From: Bacteroidales bacterium
Lineage (GTDB): Bacteria > Bacteroidota > Bacteroidia > Bacteroidales > P3
DNA length: 56,384 nucleotides
Direction: 5' to 3'
Assembly (NCBI GenBank): GCA_017479705.1
Contig: JAFVCA010000052.1
Location: forward strand, 1-56,384
In this document: piece by piece, positions 8,486 to 16,581 of the stretch
Layout of the letters: every line of letters starts with the position of its first letter
Position numbering within the stretch: position 1 is the first letter of the stretch
Position numbers and translations under genes: made by a program
The notes under the pieces: generated by a model
Told to the model about the DNA's origin: nothing
Database searches by the model: none
The model's input: only the letters and a program-made list of their open reading frames with translations

Positions 8486-10200
8486 TCTTTGTCCTCCGTG
8501 GCCACCGATGTGCGCAGCATTTTCTTCAGGTTGAGCAGGGCCACCTTGGTCTCGGCAGTAGTCTCGCCTAACAGCGAAGCAATCTCCTGTGCCACGCGCA
8601 TTTGTTTCATAATGAGCTCGTCGGTAGTGCTGATGGTCTCCAGTTTCACCTTGTCCAGCTTCTTGTCGTAGTTCACCTGTTCCGAGATGTCCTTCATCAG
8701 GCCGAACAGCAGGTTCTGTTCACTCAGCAGGCTTACCGTCAGGCTTACATAGCGGTTTGTGGCACCAATGTGCAAGCACTTGTTCTCCACCCGCATCTTT
8801 TTGTTGTAGGCATCATAGAACTCCATGGGCGGGAAGAACTCGGCAAGGGGGCGCCCAACATTGCTCTCGGGGTTGCCCGTCATGCCCAGCATCTTCATAG
8901 CTGTGGCGTTGGTGTCGACGATGTTCATGTCAGAGTCCACCAGTATCACGCCTTCGGGCGAATTGCGGACAATGTCCACGGCCAGGCTCTCAGCACGTTT
9001 GCGCATGTAAGGCAGGCAGATGTCTATGTCGGCATAGCCGTTCACTACGGCCCAGGCCTTCTCGCGGCAGGTGTTGTAGCCACAGGCTCCGCAGTTCAGC
9101 TCGTCCTGTTTGGTGAACTTGCCTGTGCGGTGCAGCACCTCCTCAATCTCCTTCTCGCTGGCGGGGCGGCTGTGGGAGCGCAGACGCGGATAGGCCACGC
9201 TCAGCGACACGCCGGCATCGGGTGCGGGACCGTTGGGGCGGGAGGCCATCTCGTGTTCCACATAGGCCGATATATCGTCCTCGGCTTTCAGCATGCCGCC
9301 TTCGTGCTTGATGGAGCAGGGGCCGGCAATGCAACCTCCGGGGCATACGTTCATCTCGATAAAGACATGATTCAGAGTCTCGATTTGCTCCAGCACATCT
9401 GCCAAACGGGCGGCACCGTCAATGGCCATATAGCGGTAGCCTTCCGGCAGGGCGTCGAACGAGCGGATGATACCTCTCGTCACGGGGAACGCCTTGGCGC
9501 GGTTGGCGTTCTGATTGTCGTTTTCGATGCTCAGGTGGTTGATGCTTGCCAGGTCGATACCGTTCTCTTCAAACAACGTGTGCAGCTCTTCGAAGGTCAG
9601 CACAGCGTCGATATTGTGCTCGTCCGCCTCGCGTTTCTTGGCAATGCAGGGTCCGATGAAGACAACCTTCATGTTGGGGTCGTTGCGGCGCAGCATCTTG
9701 GCATGGGCCACCATGGGCGAATCGACAGGAGCCAGGTAGGGCAGCGCCTTGGGGTAGTACATCTGTATCAACCTGCAAGCGGCCGGACAGGCGGAAGTGA
9801 TGAAGTTGCGCATCTCGCCCTTGGCCAGCACGCGCTTGTACTCCTCCACCACGGCTTGGGCTCCCACGGCCGTCTCCTCGGCAATGGCAAACCCCAGTTT
9901 GGCCAGCGCAATGCGCAGCGTGGAGAAGTCCTCAAGCTGCAAACTGCTGATGAACGAGGGCGCCACCGTGGCGGCAACCTTCGCACCCGAAGCAAGCAAC
10001 TCCCGCACCAGCGGCAACTCGCTGTGTACAATCTTGGCATTTTGCGGGCAAACCATCGTGCAGTGTCCGCACAAAATGCAGTGTTCTTCAATAATTTGAG
10101 CGTGATGAGACTTCACTTCAATGGCCTTTACGGGGCATTCACGCACACAACGGTAGCAATCCTTGCATTGCACCGTCTTAAATTCAAGATAGTCTGACAT
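8482..10200 (-). CDS. Sensory-type [FeFe] hydrogenase with Fe-S and PAS domains
   Basis: The 572-residue soluble protein has a two-cluster [4Fe-4S] ferredoxin domain (CKDCYRCVRECP, CILCGHCTMVCP), then an H-cluster domain, then a four-cysteine Fe-S motif of the RnfB/ACS type (CGACGYNTC with a later C, about residues 375-405), then a PAS domain (about 415-520) and a helical tail. L1 reads TSACPAA: the proton-transfer cysteine is alanine while the cluster ligand remains. L2 (GPCIAKKRE) and L3 (NVCPGGCIAGP) are intact. This cysteine-to-alanine change is known from HydS-type sensory hydrogenases and predicts slow turnover suited to H2 sensing. The next gene is a phosphatase, which favours a group C sensory role. 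It follows the ferredoxin gene by 13 bases. Confidence 0.87.
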   Translation of the reverse strand: MSDYLEFKTVQCKDCYRCVRECPVKAIEVKSHHAQIIEEHCILCGHCTMVCPQNAKIVHSELPLVRELLASGAKVAATVAPSFISSLQLEDFSTLRIALAKLGFAIAEETAVGAQAVVEEYKRVLAKGEMRNFITSACPAACRLIQMYYPKALPYLAPVDSPMVAHAKMLRRNDPNMKVVFIGPCIAKKREADEHNIDAVLTFEELHTLFEENGIDLASINHLSIENDNQNANRAKAFPVTRGIIRSFDALPEGYRYMAIDGAARLADVLEQIETLNHVFIEMNVCPGGCIAGPCSIKHEGGMLKAEDDISAYVEHEMASRPNGPAPDAGVSLSVAYPRLRSHSRPASEKEIEEVLHRTGKFTKQDELNCGACGYNTCREKAWAVVNGYADIDICLPYMRKRAESLAVDIVRNSPEGVILVDSDMNIVDTNATAMKMLGMTGNPESNVGRPLAEFFPPMEFYDAYNKKMRVENKCLHIGATNRYVSLTVSLLSEQNLLFGLMKDISEQVNYDKKLDKVKLETISTTDELIMKQMRVAQEIASLLGETTAETKVALLNLKKMLRTSVATEDKE

Positions 10201-10213
10201 GTATTTTTTTAGT

Positions 10214-10513
10214 CTAATTCAGATTTAGTTTAGGGTAGATTTCGGTAGCAAAAAGCTCTTCAGCATTTTGAGCATTGACATTGTGGAGGATAAACCCTTC
10301 GGGGCAGGTCTCGACCTGAGGCCCCTTTGCGGCGGGCTCATCGCCTTCGCATAGCACAGTCACCCCTTTGGCGCAGTGTCCCAGGCAGAAACTTGCCTGT
10401 AGGTCAACCAAGTCCTCAACATCGTACTTCTTCAGCACTTCCTTGAAGGCTTCGATGACTTCGTATGATCCTTTTAAGTGGCATGAACTGCCAACACAAA
10501 CTTTGATGGTCAT
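10214..10513 (-). CDS. Thioredoxin-like [2Fe-2S] ferredoxin (NuoE/HydC-like)
   Basis: A 99-residue protein with the thioredoxin-like 2Fe-2S pattern: CVGSSCHLKGS near residue 6 and CLGHC near 43, a four-cysteine CX4C...CX3C layout as in NuoE and HydC C-terminal domains. It should carry one electron at a time in the cytoplasm. As first gene of the run ferredoxin, sensory hydrogenase, phosphatase, hydrogenase, aspA it is a natural electron partner for one of the hydrogenases. No NuoF-like flavoprotein is present, so it is not a NADH-linked bifurcating complex as encoded here. Confidence 0.85.
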   Translation of the reverse strand: MTIKVCVGSSCHLKGSYEVIEAFKEVLKKYDVEDLVDLQASFCLGHCAKGVTVLCEGDEPAAKGPQVETCPEGFILHNVNAQNAEELFATEIYPKLNLN

Positions 10514-10835
10514 ATTGTTGTTTTTTTATCGTATATATTGTGGCTGGGCCTTGAGGCGGAGCCGTTTGTTTCCATGTTTGGGACGTACCGTTTCCCATAT
10601 TCGGCAAAGATGTATTGGGGTAGTAGGGGCGATGCGGTGTTGTTGCAGTGTGGGCATATATAGTTGTTGGGCCGTCTCTCTTTCGGTTTGAAAATGAGTA
10701 AAAAGGTAACTTGTCCATTTTGATGGAATAAGGCACCTTTTTTTTATTTTTTGCATATTTCTGCCACCGTCGAAATGGTCTTTACCTCCTCAACGTGTGG
10801 CACTTGTCAATGTCCTCTCCTCTTTTTTATAATTG

Positions 10836-10866
10836 CAAAAATACAAAATAAACGCAATATACAAAA
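10836..10866 (-). promoter_or_regulatory. Candidate promoter of the hydrogenase operon
   Basis: On the minus strand TATTTTTG (10836-10843) fits the Bacteroidetes -7 box TAnnTTTG, and TTTTG (10862-10866) lies 18 bases upstream, close to the usual -33 spacing of 19. The start site would be near 10828, leaving a 5-prime leader of about 310 bases before the ferredoxin ATG. The region is very AT-rich, so chance matches are possible. Confidence 0.4.
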
Positions 10867-10905
10867 TAAAACTTTTCTATATGAGCATATTTTGTTGATA
10901 TACAG

Positions 10906-10923
10906 TGATAAAAAATTTTATCA
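10906..10923. promoter_or_regulatory. 18-bp perfect palindrome, possible operator
   Basis: TGATAAAA-AA-TTTTATCA is a perfect inverted repeat between rex and the hydrogenase operon, about 80 bases upstream of the candidate start site. It has the size of a dimeric repressor or activator site. It does not match the usual Rex box (TTGTGA with TCACAA), so assigning it to the neighbouring Rex protein is only a guess. Confidence 0.4.
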
Positions 10924-11068
10924 TTCAAACTTTTTTTATCGAATATGCCGCCGCAAAATCATATTTTCTTCATTTCTGAAGTATTTGTGATGGACGGGTG
11001 CCTAATGGGTTGGCTTGCTTTCGGGTAATCTATCCTCCAAAGTCAGGAATAGGAGCTGAAGCATCCGT

Positions 11069-11707
11069 TCAGCTGCGACGCAATAGTTCGGCTGTGAGTG
11101 CAGCCAGCGAGGCGGCAAGATTCTCGTTCTTGACCAGGATGTTGTCGGGTAGATTGATGGTGGTTGGGGCAAAGTTCCAAACGGCTTTCACACCCCCGGC
11201 CGCAAGCAGGTCCGCAGCGTTTTGTGCCTCGTTGGCGGGGACGGCGATGATTCCGATCTTGATATGTGTGCGCCGCAGGAAGGACACCAATTTTGACACA
11301 GGCAGAACAGGCTTGTCGGCAATAAACTTGTCGCGGACGGTCTTGTCGAAACCGGCAACAATGCCCAACCCATAGTTGGCAAATCCGCCGTACTGCATCA
11401 GCACATGGCCCAGTGCCCCTACGCCCACAAGCACCGCTTCGTCATAGTGGTCGTAGCCTAGGTACATCTTCAGGTCATTGAGCAGCGTGTCGATTTTGAA
11501 ACCCAGCTTGGGCCGTCCGGGCTCGGAGCAGATGCTGGCTATATCCTTGCGCACTTGCACGGGATTTATTGACAGGCTTTCGGCTATCGCCGTTGCCGAG
11601 ATATACTCCTCGCCCAAGGCCTGTCGCTCCTCAATGATGCAATAGTAGGAGGGAAGCCTGCTTAGGGTAGACTTCAAGATTATCAGTGAGTTCTGCTTGT
11701 CTTTCAT
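11069..11707 (-). CDS. rex: Redox-sensing transcriptional repressor Rex
   Basis: A 212-residue homodimeric repressor that binds DNA when NADH is low and releases it when the NADH/NAD+ ratio rises. The N-terminal winged helix (about 1-80) includes SATAIAESLSINPVQVRKDIA as recognition region; the Rossmann domain carries VLVGVGALGHVLMQY, the GxGxxG-type NADH site, near residue 92. ATG 11707 gives the usual length; the 49 extra upstream codons of the open frame look non-coding. A -7 box TATCTTTG lies 27 bases upstream. It precedes the hydrogenase-aspA operon on the same strand, so that operon is the obvious candidate target, in line with Rex control of fermentation genes elsewhere. Confidence 0.92.
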   Translation of the reverse strand: MKDKQNSLIILKSTLSRLPSYYCIIEERQALGEEYISATAIAESLSINPVQVRKDIASICSEPGRPKLGFKIDTLLNDLKMYLGYDHYDEAVLVGVGALGHVLMQYGGFANYGLGIVAGFDKTVRDKFIADKPVLPVSKLVSFLRRTHIKIGIIAVPANEAQNAADLLAAGGVKAVWNFAPTTINLPDNILVKNENLAASLAALTAELLRRS

Positions 11708-11734
11708 GGCTGGGGGTGTTTCCTTTTGAATGTG

Positions 11735-11742
11735 CAAAGATA
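11735..11742 (-). promoter_or_regulatory. -7 box of rex
   Basis: TATCTTTG on the minus strand, exact for the Bacteroidetes -7 consensus, 27 bases before the rex ATG, which leaves a leader of about 20 bases. No matching -33 element is seen. Confidence 0.5.
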
Positions 11743-11954
11743 CATCTTTTTTTTCTGTCAGTAATAAAAAAGTTGCCGCTATCCCTCTGCTGAGGGGGAC
11801 AAATGCGCGGGGCAGACCCTTTTTTCCTCCCCTGTCGCTCCAATACTTCTGCACCCATTGTCCTTCATTACCGCTACATTTTCCCTTTCTGGTTGGGGGA
11901 ACTGAGATGTCCTGTGTGGGATGACGATTGCAGAAGGAGTGGGCGTGCGGTGGA

Positions 11955-11996
11955 ATAAAAAAGGTGCCACAACCGTTTGGGAAGGCTGTGGCACCT
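11955..11996 (-). terminator. Terminator at the end of the polysaccharide operon
   Basis: Stem AGGTGCCACA (11962-11971) with TGTGGCACCT (11987-11996) is followed on the minus strand by TTTTTTATTCC. It lies 25 bases beyond the aminotransferase stop and marks the 3-prime end of the long minus-strand polysaccharide operon. Confidence 0.88.
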
Positions 11997-12021
11997 ATGG
12001 TGTTCAGGCATTGCTGTTTGT

Positions 12022-13152
12022 CTATGCCGTATGGGGCGAGGCCACGAGGTCGATAATGCGGTTCAGGTCGCCGTCGGACAGCAGGTGGTGCATGGGGAGG
12101 CAGATGACCTCGTTGGCAATGCGGGTTGCGTTGGGCAGGTTCTCAGGGGCTGCGCTGGGCAGGGCGCGGTAGGTGTCAAACTGGCTGATGAGCGGGTAGA
12201 AATAGCGACGGCTGAGGATGCCATGGCTTTTCAGCTTGTTATAAAGGTCGTCGCGCGTCATGCCGTACTCGTCGGCGTTGACAAAGATGGGGAAGTAACT
12301 ATAGTTGTGTTTCACGCCGGGCATGTCGTCGAAGAAGCGGATACCGGGGACGGACCGCAGGGCGTTGCGGTAGCGGACGGCAACCTGATGGCGGGCTTCG
12401 ATGCAGCGGTCCACCTGTTGCAGGTTGAGCAGCCCGATGGCGGCGCGAATCTCGTCCATCTTGCCGTTGATGCCGGGTGCGACAACCTCTGTCTCGCTCT
12501 CGAAGCCGAAGTTTTTCAGGTAGTCGATGCGCCTCTTCATGCTCTCGTCGTGCATAATCAGTGCTCCGCCTTCGGCAGTGTTGTAGACTTTGGTTGCGTG
12601 GAAACTGAGGGTGGACAGGTTGCCCCAATTCAGGATGGATTGTCCGTCCACCTCGACCCCGAAAGCATGGGCGGCATCGTAGATGATGGGGAGCCCGTAT
12701 TTGTCGGCAATTTGTTGGATGCGTGCACCGTCGCAGGGCTTTCCGTAGCAGTGGACAGGCATGATGGCTGTGGTGCGCGGGGTGATGGCGGCTTCGATGC
12801 GGTCTGGGTCAAGGCCGCAGTTGCTTGGGTCTATGTCCACAAATACTGGTTTCAGCCCGTTCCACCAGATGCTGTGTGTTGTGGCCACAAAGCTGTACGG
12901 GGTGGTGATGACCTCCCCGCTGACACGGAGGGCCTGCAGGGCTGTGAGCAGCGGGAGGGTGCCGTTGGTGAAAAGGCTGATGTATGGCACCTTGAGGTAT
13001 TTGCACAGGGCATCCTCCAGCTGCTGGTGGAATTTGCCGTTGTTGGTAATCCATTGGGCGGCCCAGATTTCCTTCAGCAACCGGTTGAGGTCGTCGGGGT
13101 CGGGCAGCAACGGCGAGGTGACGGTGATGGGCTTTTCGTTTTCCACTGCCAA
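12022..13152 (-). CDS. DegT/DnrJ/EryC1 sugar aminotransferase, VioA-like
   Basis: PLP enzyme of about 376 residues that transfers an amino group, normally from glutamate, to a keto-sugar nucleotide. The Schiff-base lysine lies in SFHATKVYNTAEGG near residue 187, with NGTLPLL and DAAHAFGV as further PLP-site motifs. The opening ITVTSPLLPD and WITNNGKFHQQLE segments resemble VioA-type enzymes making dTDP-4-amino-4,6-dideoxyglucose. No dTDP-glucose synthesis genes are here; they would be housekeeping rml genes. GDP-4-keto-6-deoxymannose from Gmd is an alternative substrate, giving GDP-perosamine. The start is TTG 13152 or GTG 13146, just past the wzc stop. It is the last gene of the operon. The amino sugar could accept the acyl groups discussed for the 33-38 kb genes. 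Confidence 0.82.
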   Translation of the reverse strand: MAVENEKPITVTSPLLPDPDDLNRLLKEIWAAQWITNNGKFHQQLEDALCKYLKVPYISLFTNGTLPLLTALQALRVSGEVITTPYSFVATTHSIWWNGLKPVFVDIDPSNCGLDPDRIEAAITPRTTAIMPVHCYGKPCDGARIQQIADKYGLPIIYDAAHAFGVEVDGQSILNWGNLSTLSFHATKVYNTAEGGALIMHDESMKRRIDYLKNFGFESETEVVAPGINGKMDEIRAAIGLLNLQQVDRCIEARHQVAVRYRNALRSVPGIRFFDDMPGVKHNYSYFPIFVNADEYGMTRDDLYNKLKSHGILSRRYFYPLISQFDTYRALPSAAPENLPNATRIANEVICLPMHHLLSDGDLNRIIDLVASPHTA

Positions 13153-13161
13153 AACGGGTGT

Positions 13162-15687
13162 CTATTTCTTGAACTTGAATATTTTGGCCAAGGGGTTCTT
13201 GCTTCCCTTTTCCTCCTCTTCGGGATTGTAGCCATAGCCGTAGCCATAGCCGTATCCGTAGCCATAACCATAGCCGTAGCCATACCCGTAATGGTTGCCG
13301 TAGAGGGATTGCTTCTCGTATTTGACGTCGTTAAGGATGATGCACATGCTGGGGAAAGCCTTTTCTTTGTACAGGCGTTCAACGTCAAGGAGCATGCGCT
13401 TGTCGAATTTGCGGGCGCGAATCATGAAGCAAGTGTGGTCGGCAACACGTTTGATGAGGTCGGTGTCGACAACCATGCCCGCGGGTGAGGCGTCGATGAT
13501 GATGTAGTCGTAACGTTTCCGCAGTATCTCAAAGAGTTCGTCGAAGCGGGAAGTGCTGAGCAATTCGGCAGGGTTGGGCGGGATGGGCCCCGAGAAGAGC
13601 GCGTCGACGCCCGGAGCAACAACACCGTGCTGAATGAGCTTGTCAATATCGCCTTCTTTCTCTGTCAGGTAATTGACCAAACCCGGTTTGTGGCGGCTAT
13701 AGAAACGGTGGGAGAGGGACCCTTTGCGGAGGTCGATGTCCATAATCAATACCTTCTTGTCGGTAAGGCTTATGCATGCCGCCAGATTGCTGGTTGTAAA
13801 GGTTTTGCCTGAACCAGGCATGAGGGAGGTGAAGAGCAGCACCTTGGCCTGGCCCTGCTTGCCGCTGAGGAATTCGATTTTGGCACGCAGGTGTCTGAAG
13901 GATTCGGCTATGCCTTCACGGTCGCTACCGGCAACAATAATGTTGTCCGGCACCTTTAGAGCCTCCTTGTTCCGTCTGCCCTTCTTCTTGTCCTTCTCCA
14001 CCTTGCCGAGGTCGCTTTCGGACAGGGCGGGTATCTCGCACAGGAAGGGGATCGTCGTGGCAGCCTCGATGTCGGCATAGGTCTTCACCTGAGTGTCGAA
14101 GAGGCGTTTCAGCAGGTAGAACACCACGGGGATTATCAGGCCGATGATAAAGCCCATAAAGGTGATGTGCTGTGTGTTGGGATACACCGGCGAGTTGTCG
14201 ACCAAGGCGGCGTCAATCACCTTGGCGCTGCCTTCTAATGAGGGCTGGCTGATCATCAGCTCCTCGCGCCGGGTGAGGAGGGAGACATACAGCTGCTCCT
14301 TGATCTTCTGGTTGCGCTCCATACCCTCCAAGTAAATCTGCTTCTGCGGGACGGATCGCATCTTGATGGAGGCCGAATTGGCCGTGTTGCGCTCATTCAT
14401 GATGCGCTGCTCCAACGAGGCTATGTACCCCTCAGTCATGCTGGCCAAATCCTGCTGAAGCTGGCGTTGGTTCTCAATCGTCTTGGCCGCCACGGGATTG
14501 TTCACCGTTCCGGACTCAATATAACGGGCCACCGACTGGGCATTCTGGTTATACGTGTTCAGGTACTGCACAATGACGGGATTGGTCATGCTGCCGATGG
14601 GGATGATGCGGCTGCCATCGTTCGAGCGGACGGCGGCAAGGAGCATGCGCACCATCTCCAACTCCGCCTGTAGCCGCTTCGCCTCTTGGTCGGACTGTAG
14701 CGTGGTGTGAATATACGACTCGCCTACCGATGCTGATGTCACCACATCGTTGCTGCTGCGGTAATTGGCCATGGCGGACTCCTGCGCGTCAAGGTCGCCG
14801 CTGATAATGTTGATACGCTCGTTAATGTAGTTGTACGTGTCGGAAATGATGCGCTTCTTGTCGTTCACCGCGCCATCGTTATATACACGGATCAGGGCGT
14901 TGATAAAATCCGCGCACCGCTGCGCGGACCCGTCGCGCATGTTCAAGTTCAGAATCGTGTTCCGCTCGCTGTCGCGGTTCACGCTCAGCTTGCCGCGGTA
15001 ATAGTCCGCCACAGCCTCCACAGGTCTGTTGCGGATGATAATGTCTTGACCAATATATTCCTCTTCGAAAGCCCAGGTCTTGCGGATGGAGAGCCGTCCC
15101 ATGGGGGTGATGACAACCTTGTCAAAGGGGATATACAGCGAGTGATGTCCCGCAGAGTGCAGCAAAGCATAGTTCTTGTCAATAATGGACACGGTCATCT
15201 TGCCTGGCAGCGAGAAGCCGTCGTCTTTATCGGCAGTAACAATCTCGATGGGCGAGGAGCGGTAGAGGTCTTTGTCACGATGGATAAACCGCGTTTTTGT
15301 AGAGTATGACATGTTGAGGTTCAACTCCTCCACCACTTTGCGGATAGTGGTCTTGGAGGTGAGTATCATAATCTCATTGTTGATCGTGCTGGAATAGAAG
15401 GACCGCAAGCCAAGGGTGGAGCGCAACGTGGCCTCGCGCGTGTCGTCGTCGCTGATGCCAAGCTCGTTGCCACTGCGTATCAGAATCTTGGCATGGCTGG
15501 CGAAACTCTTCTCCTGCCTCCGGGCATAGAAATTGGCCACCACAGCCCCCACCACGGCGAAGAGCAGCAGCCAATGGATGTTGCGCAGCAGAAGGAAAAC
15601 AATATCCTTGATGCGGAAAGTGACGGACTGCTTATCGTCAAGAAACGAAAGGTCAGTCTGAATCGGTTCAGTATTTTTGTCGGCCAT
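13162..15687 (-). CDS. wzc: Polysaccharide co-polymerase and tyrosine autokinase (Wzc-like)
   Basis: The 841-residue inner-membrane protein controls polysaccharide chain length or export. A Wzz-type domain opens with a helix near 33-50; a large periplasmic part with GNVR-like coiled coil follows, and a second helix near 500-520. The cytoplasmic BY-kinase has Walker A PGSGKTFTTSN near 620, A-prime VLIMDIDLRKG near 645 and Walker B YDYIIIDASP near 745. After the kinase comes an unusual run (YG)10Y, then an acidic and a lysine-rich tail. The tyrosines are presumably the autophosphorylation cluster. It follows the Wza-like lipoprotein by 34 bases. Its presence alongside an ABC exporter is notable. 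Confidence 0.92.
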   Translation of the reverse strand: MADKNTEPIQTDLSFLDDKQSVTFRIKDIVFLLLRNIHWLLLFAVVGAVVANFYARRQEKSFASHAKILIRSGNELGISDDDTREATLRSTLGLRSFYSSTINNEIMILTSKTTIRKVVEELNLNMSYSTKTRFIHRDKDLYRSSPIEIVTADKDDGFSLPGKMTVSIIDKNYALLHSAGHHSLYIPFDKVVITPMGRLSIRKTWAFEEEYIGQDIIIRNRPVEAVADYYRGKLSVNRDSERNTILNLNMRDGSAQRCADFINALIRVYNDGAVNDKKRIISDTYNYINERINIISGDLDAQESAMANYRSSNDVVTSASVGESYIHTTLQSDQEAKRLQAELEMVRMLLAAVRSNDGSRIIPIGSMTNPVIVQYLNTYNQNAQSVARYIESGTVNNPVAAKTIENQRQLQQDLASMTEGYIASLEQRIMNERNTANSASIKMRSVPQKQIYLEGMERNQKIKEQLYVSLLTRREELMISQPSLEGSAKVIDAALVDNSPVYPNTQHITFMGFIIGLIIPVVFYLLKRLFDTQVKTYADIEAATTIPFLCEIPALSESDLGKVEKDKKKGRRNKEALKVPDNIIVAGSDREGIAESFRHLRAKIEFLSGKQGQAKVLLFTSLMPGSGKTFTTSNLAACISLTDKKVLIMDIDLRKGSLSHRFYSRHKPGLVNYLTEKEGDIDKLIQHGVVAPGVDALFSGPIPPNPAELLSTSRFDELFEILRKRYDYIIIDASPAGMVVDTDLIKRVADHTCFMIRARKFDKRMLLDVERLYKEKAFPSMCIILNDVKYEKQSLYGNHYGYGYGYGYGYGYGYGYGYGYNPEEEEKGSKNPLAKIFKFKK
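13228..13290 (-). repeat. Hexanucleotide repeat encoding the (YG)10Y tail
   Basis: Sixty-three bases made of TAC/TAT alternating with GG-N glycine codons encode eleven tyrosines and ten glycines without interruption. The units are near-identical 6-mers, a slip-prone array that can gain or lose Tyr-Gly pairs without shifting frame. Synonymous variation between units indicates it is not a very recent expansion. Confidence 0.9.
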
Positions 15688-15721
15688 AATATAAAGGTGT
15701 ATTATTTATGTTATGCGAATG

Positions 15722-16507
15722 TTACTTCTTAAGCAGATTGATGATAGTCAGAACCAGCGTGATGGTTGACATGGCCGTCGTGGCCCACATGCTGACGAAG
15801 TTGCGAGCCTCCATACGGGTGGTGGAAGTGTTGTAATTCTGTGTGATGATAAAATCGTTCTGTTGCAGCATAAAGAAAGGGTCCTGGAAGACTGACGACG
15901 AGCGGGGGTCAAGATAGCGCATAACCATCTTGCCGTCAATTTCGCGCATTACGGCAATCTTGTTACGGCTGGTATAAATGCTCAGGTCGCCGCACAAAGC
16001 CAGGGCTTCGAGGAACGTGCAGCGCTCGTTGGTAATCGTGATGGACTTGCCGCCCTCGGCGCCGAGGAAGAAAATCTTAAAGTTGGCGAATCGGACCATC
16101 ACAACGGCCTGGTTCAACAGGTTCTCGCTTTCCAGCCGGTGCTTGATGTTGTCCTGCAATTCCAGTCGGGTCATGCCTGCCACATGGATGTTTCCAAGCA
16201 CGGGGAACTGTATGTCGCCATTGACGTCGACAAGGTAGGCACCGCGTTGGGCACCGGAACTGCCGATGCTTTTCGAGCTGATGTTAAAAGGCTTTGCAAG
16301 ATCCTCCTCGCCGGAGGGGCCGAAAACAAATATGTCCAATTCGTCGTAGGGACATATCTTGGCTTGGAACTTGTTTTCGAGCTCAATCTGGCTTCCGTGC
16401 CGCATGTCCTGAAGGTAGTTTACCTGGCTTGGCGTCACGCAGGATGTGAGAGCCAGCGTCCCACACAGGGCTACTAATAAGAGGGGTCGTATTAATCTCA
16501 TTTTCAT
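15722..16507 (-). CDS. wza: Polysaccharide export outer-membrane lipoprotein (Wza/OMA-like)
   Basis: The 261-residue protein begins with a lipoprotein signal peptide whose lipobox is LTSC (cysteine near residue 23). A Poly_export domain follows (YDELDIFVFGP, then YLVDVNGDIQFPVLGNIHVAGMT), and a SLBB-like part near 145-190. The last 25 residues are hydrophobic (SMWATTAMSTITLVLTIINLL), as expected for the amphipathic/transmembrane end. It would form the outer-membrane channel for the glycan, partnered with the Wzc-like protein encoded next. It is shorter than E. coli Wza (about 380) but normal for Bacteroidetes homologues. The start is ATG 16507; a second ATG two codons on is possible. Confidence 0.9.
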   Translation of the reverse strand: MKMRLIRPLLLVALCGTLALTSCVTPSQVNYLQDMRHGSQIELENKFQAKICPYDELDIFVFGPSGEEDLAKPFNISSKSIGSSGAQRGAYLVDVNGDIQFPVLGNIHVAGMTRLELQDNIKHRLESENLLNQAVVMVRFANFKIFFLGAEGGKSITITNERCTFLEALALCGDLSIYTSRNKIAVMREIDGKMVMRYLDPRSSSVFQDPFFMLQQNDFIITQNYNTSTTRMEARNFVSMWATTAMSTITLVLTIINLLKK

Positions 16508-16581
16508 TGTTTATTTTGTTATAACGTGTGTGTTGGTATTATTATTGTATCATTGAAAATTAAAATTTAGGGGAGAGGCTG

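Larger units (their letters stand above)
10514..11068. other. Long AT-rich regulatory gap between rex and the hydrogenase operon
   Basis: About 555 bases without a supported gene. The half nearer rex is strongly AT-rich and contains the palindrome at 10906-10923, the promoter candidate at 10836-10866 and a tandem TACAAAATAAA (10842-10852 and 10860-10870). A short hairpin (AGCTGAA and TTCAGCT, 11054-11074) overlaps the rex stop codon and has no T-run. The part nearer the ferredoxin gene is GC-richer and would be the untranslated leader; I see no riboswitch I recognise there. Confidence 0.45.

Noticed and set aside
8602-10197. 531-codon plus-strand open frame
   Set aside because: Antisense shadow of the sensory hydrogenase, with no motif.
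10906-10923. Palindrome called as a Rex box
   Set aside because: It lacks the TTGTGA/TCACAA half-sites, so it is reported only as an unassigned palindrome.
11977-13488. 503-codon plus-strand open frame
   Set aside because: It spans the opposite strand of the terminator, the aminotransferase and part of wzc, so it cannot be a real gene.
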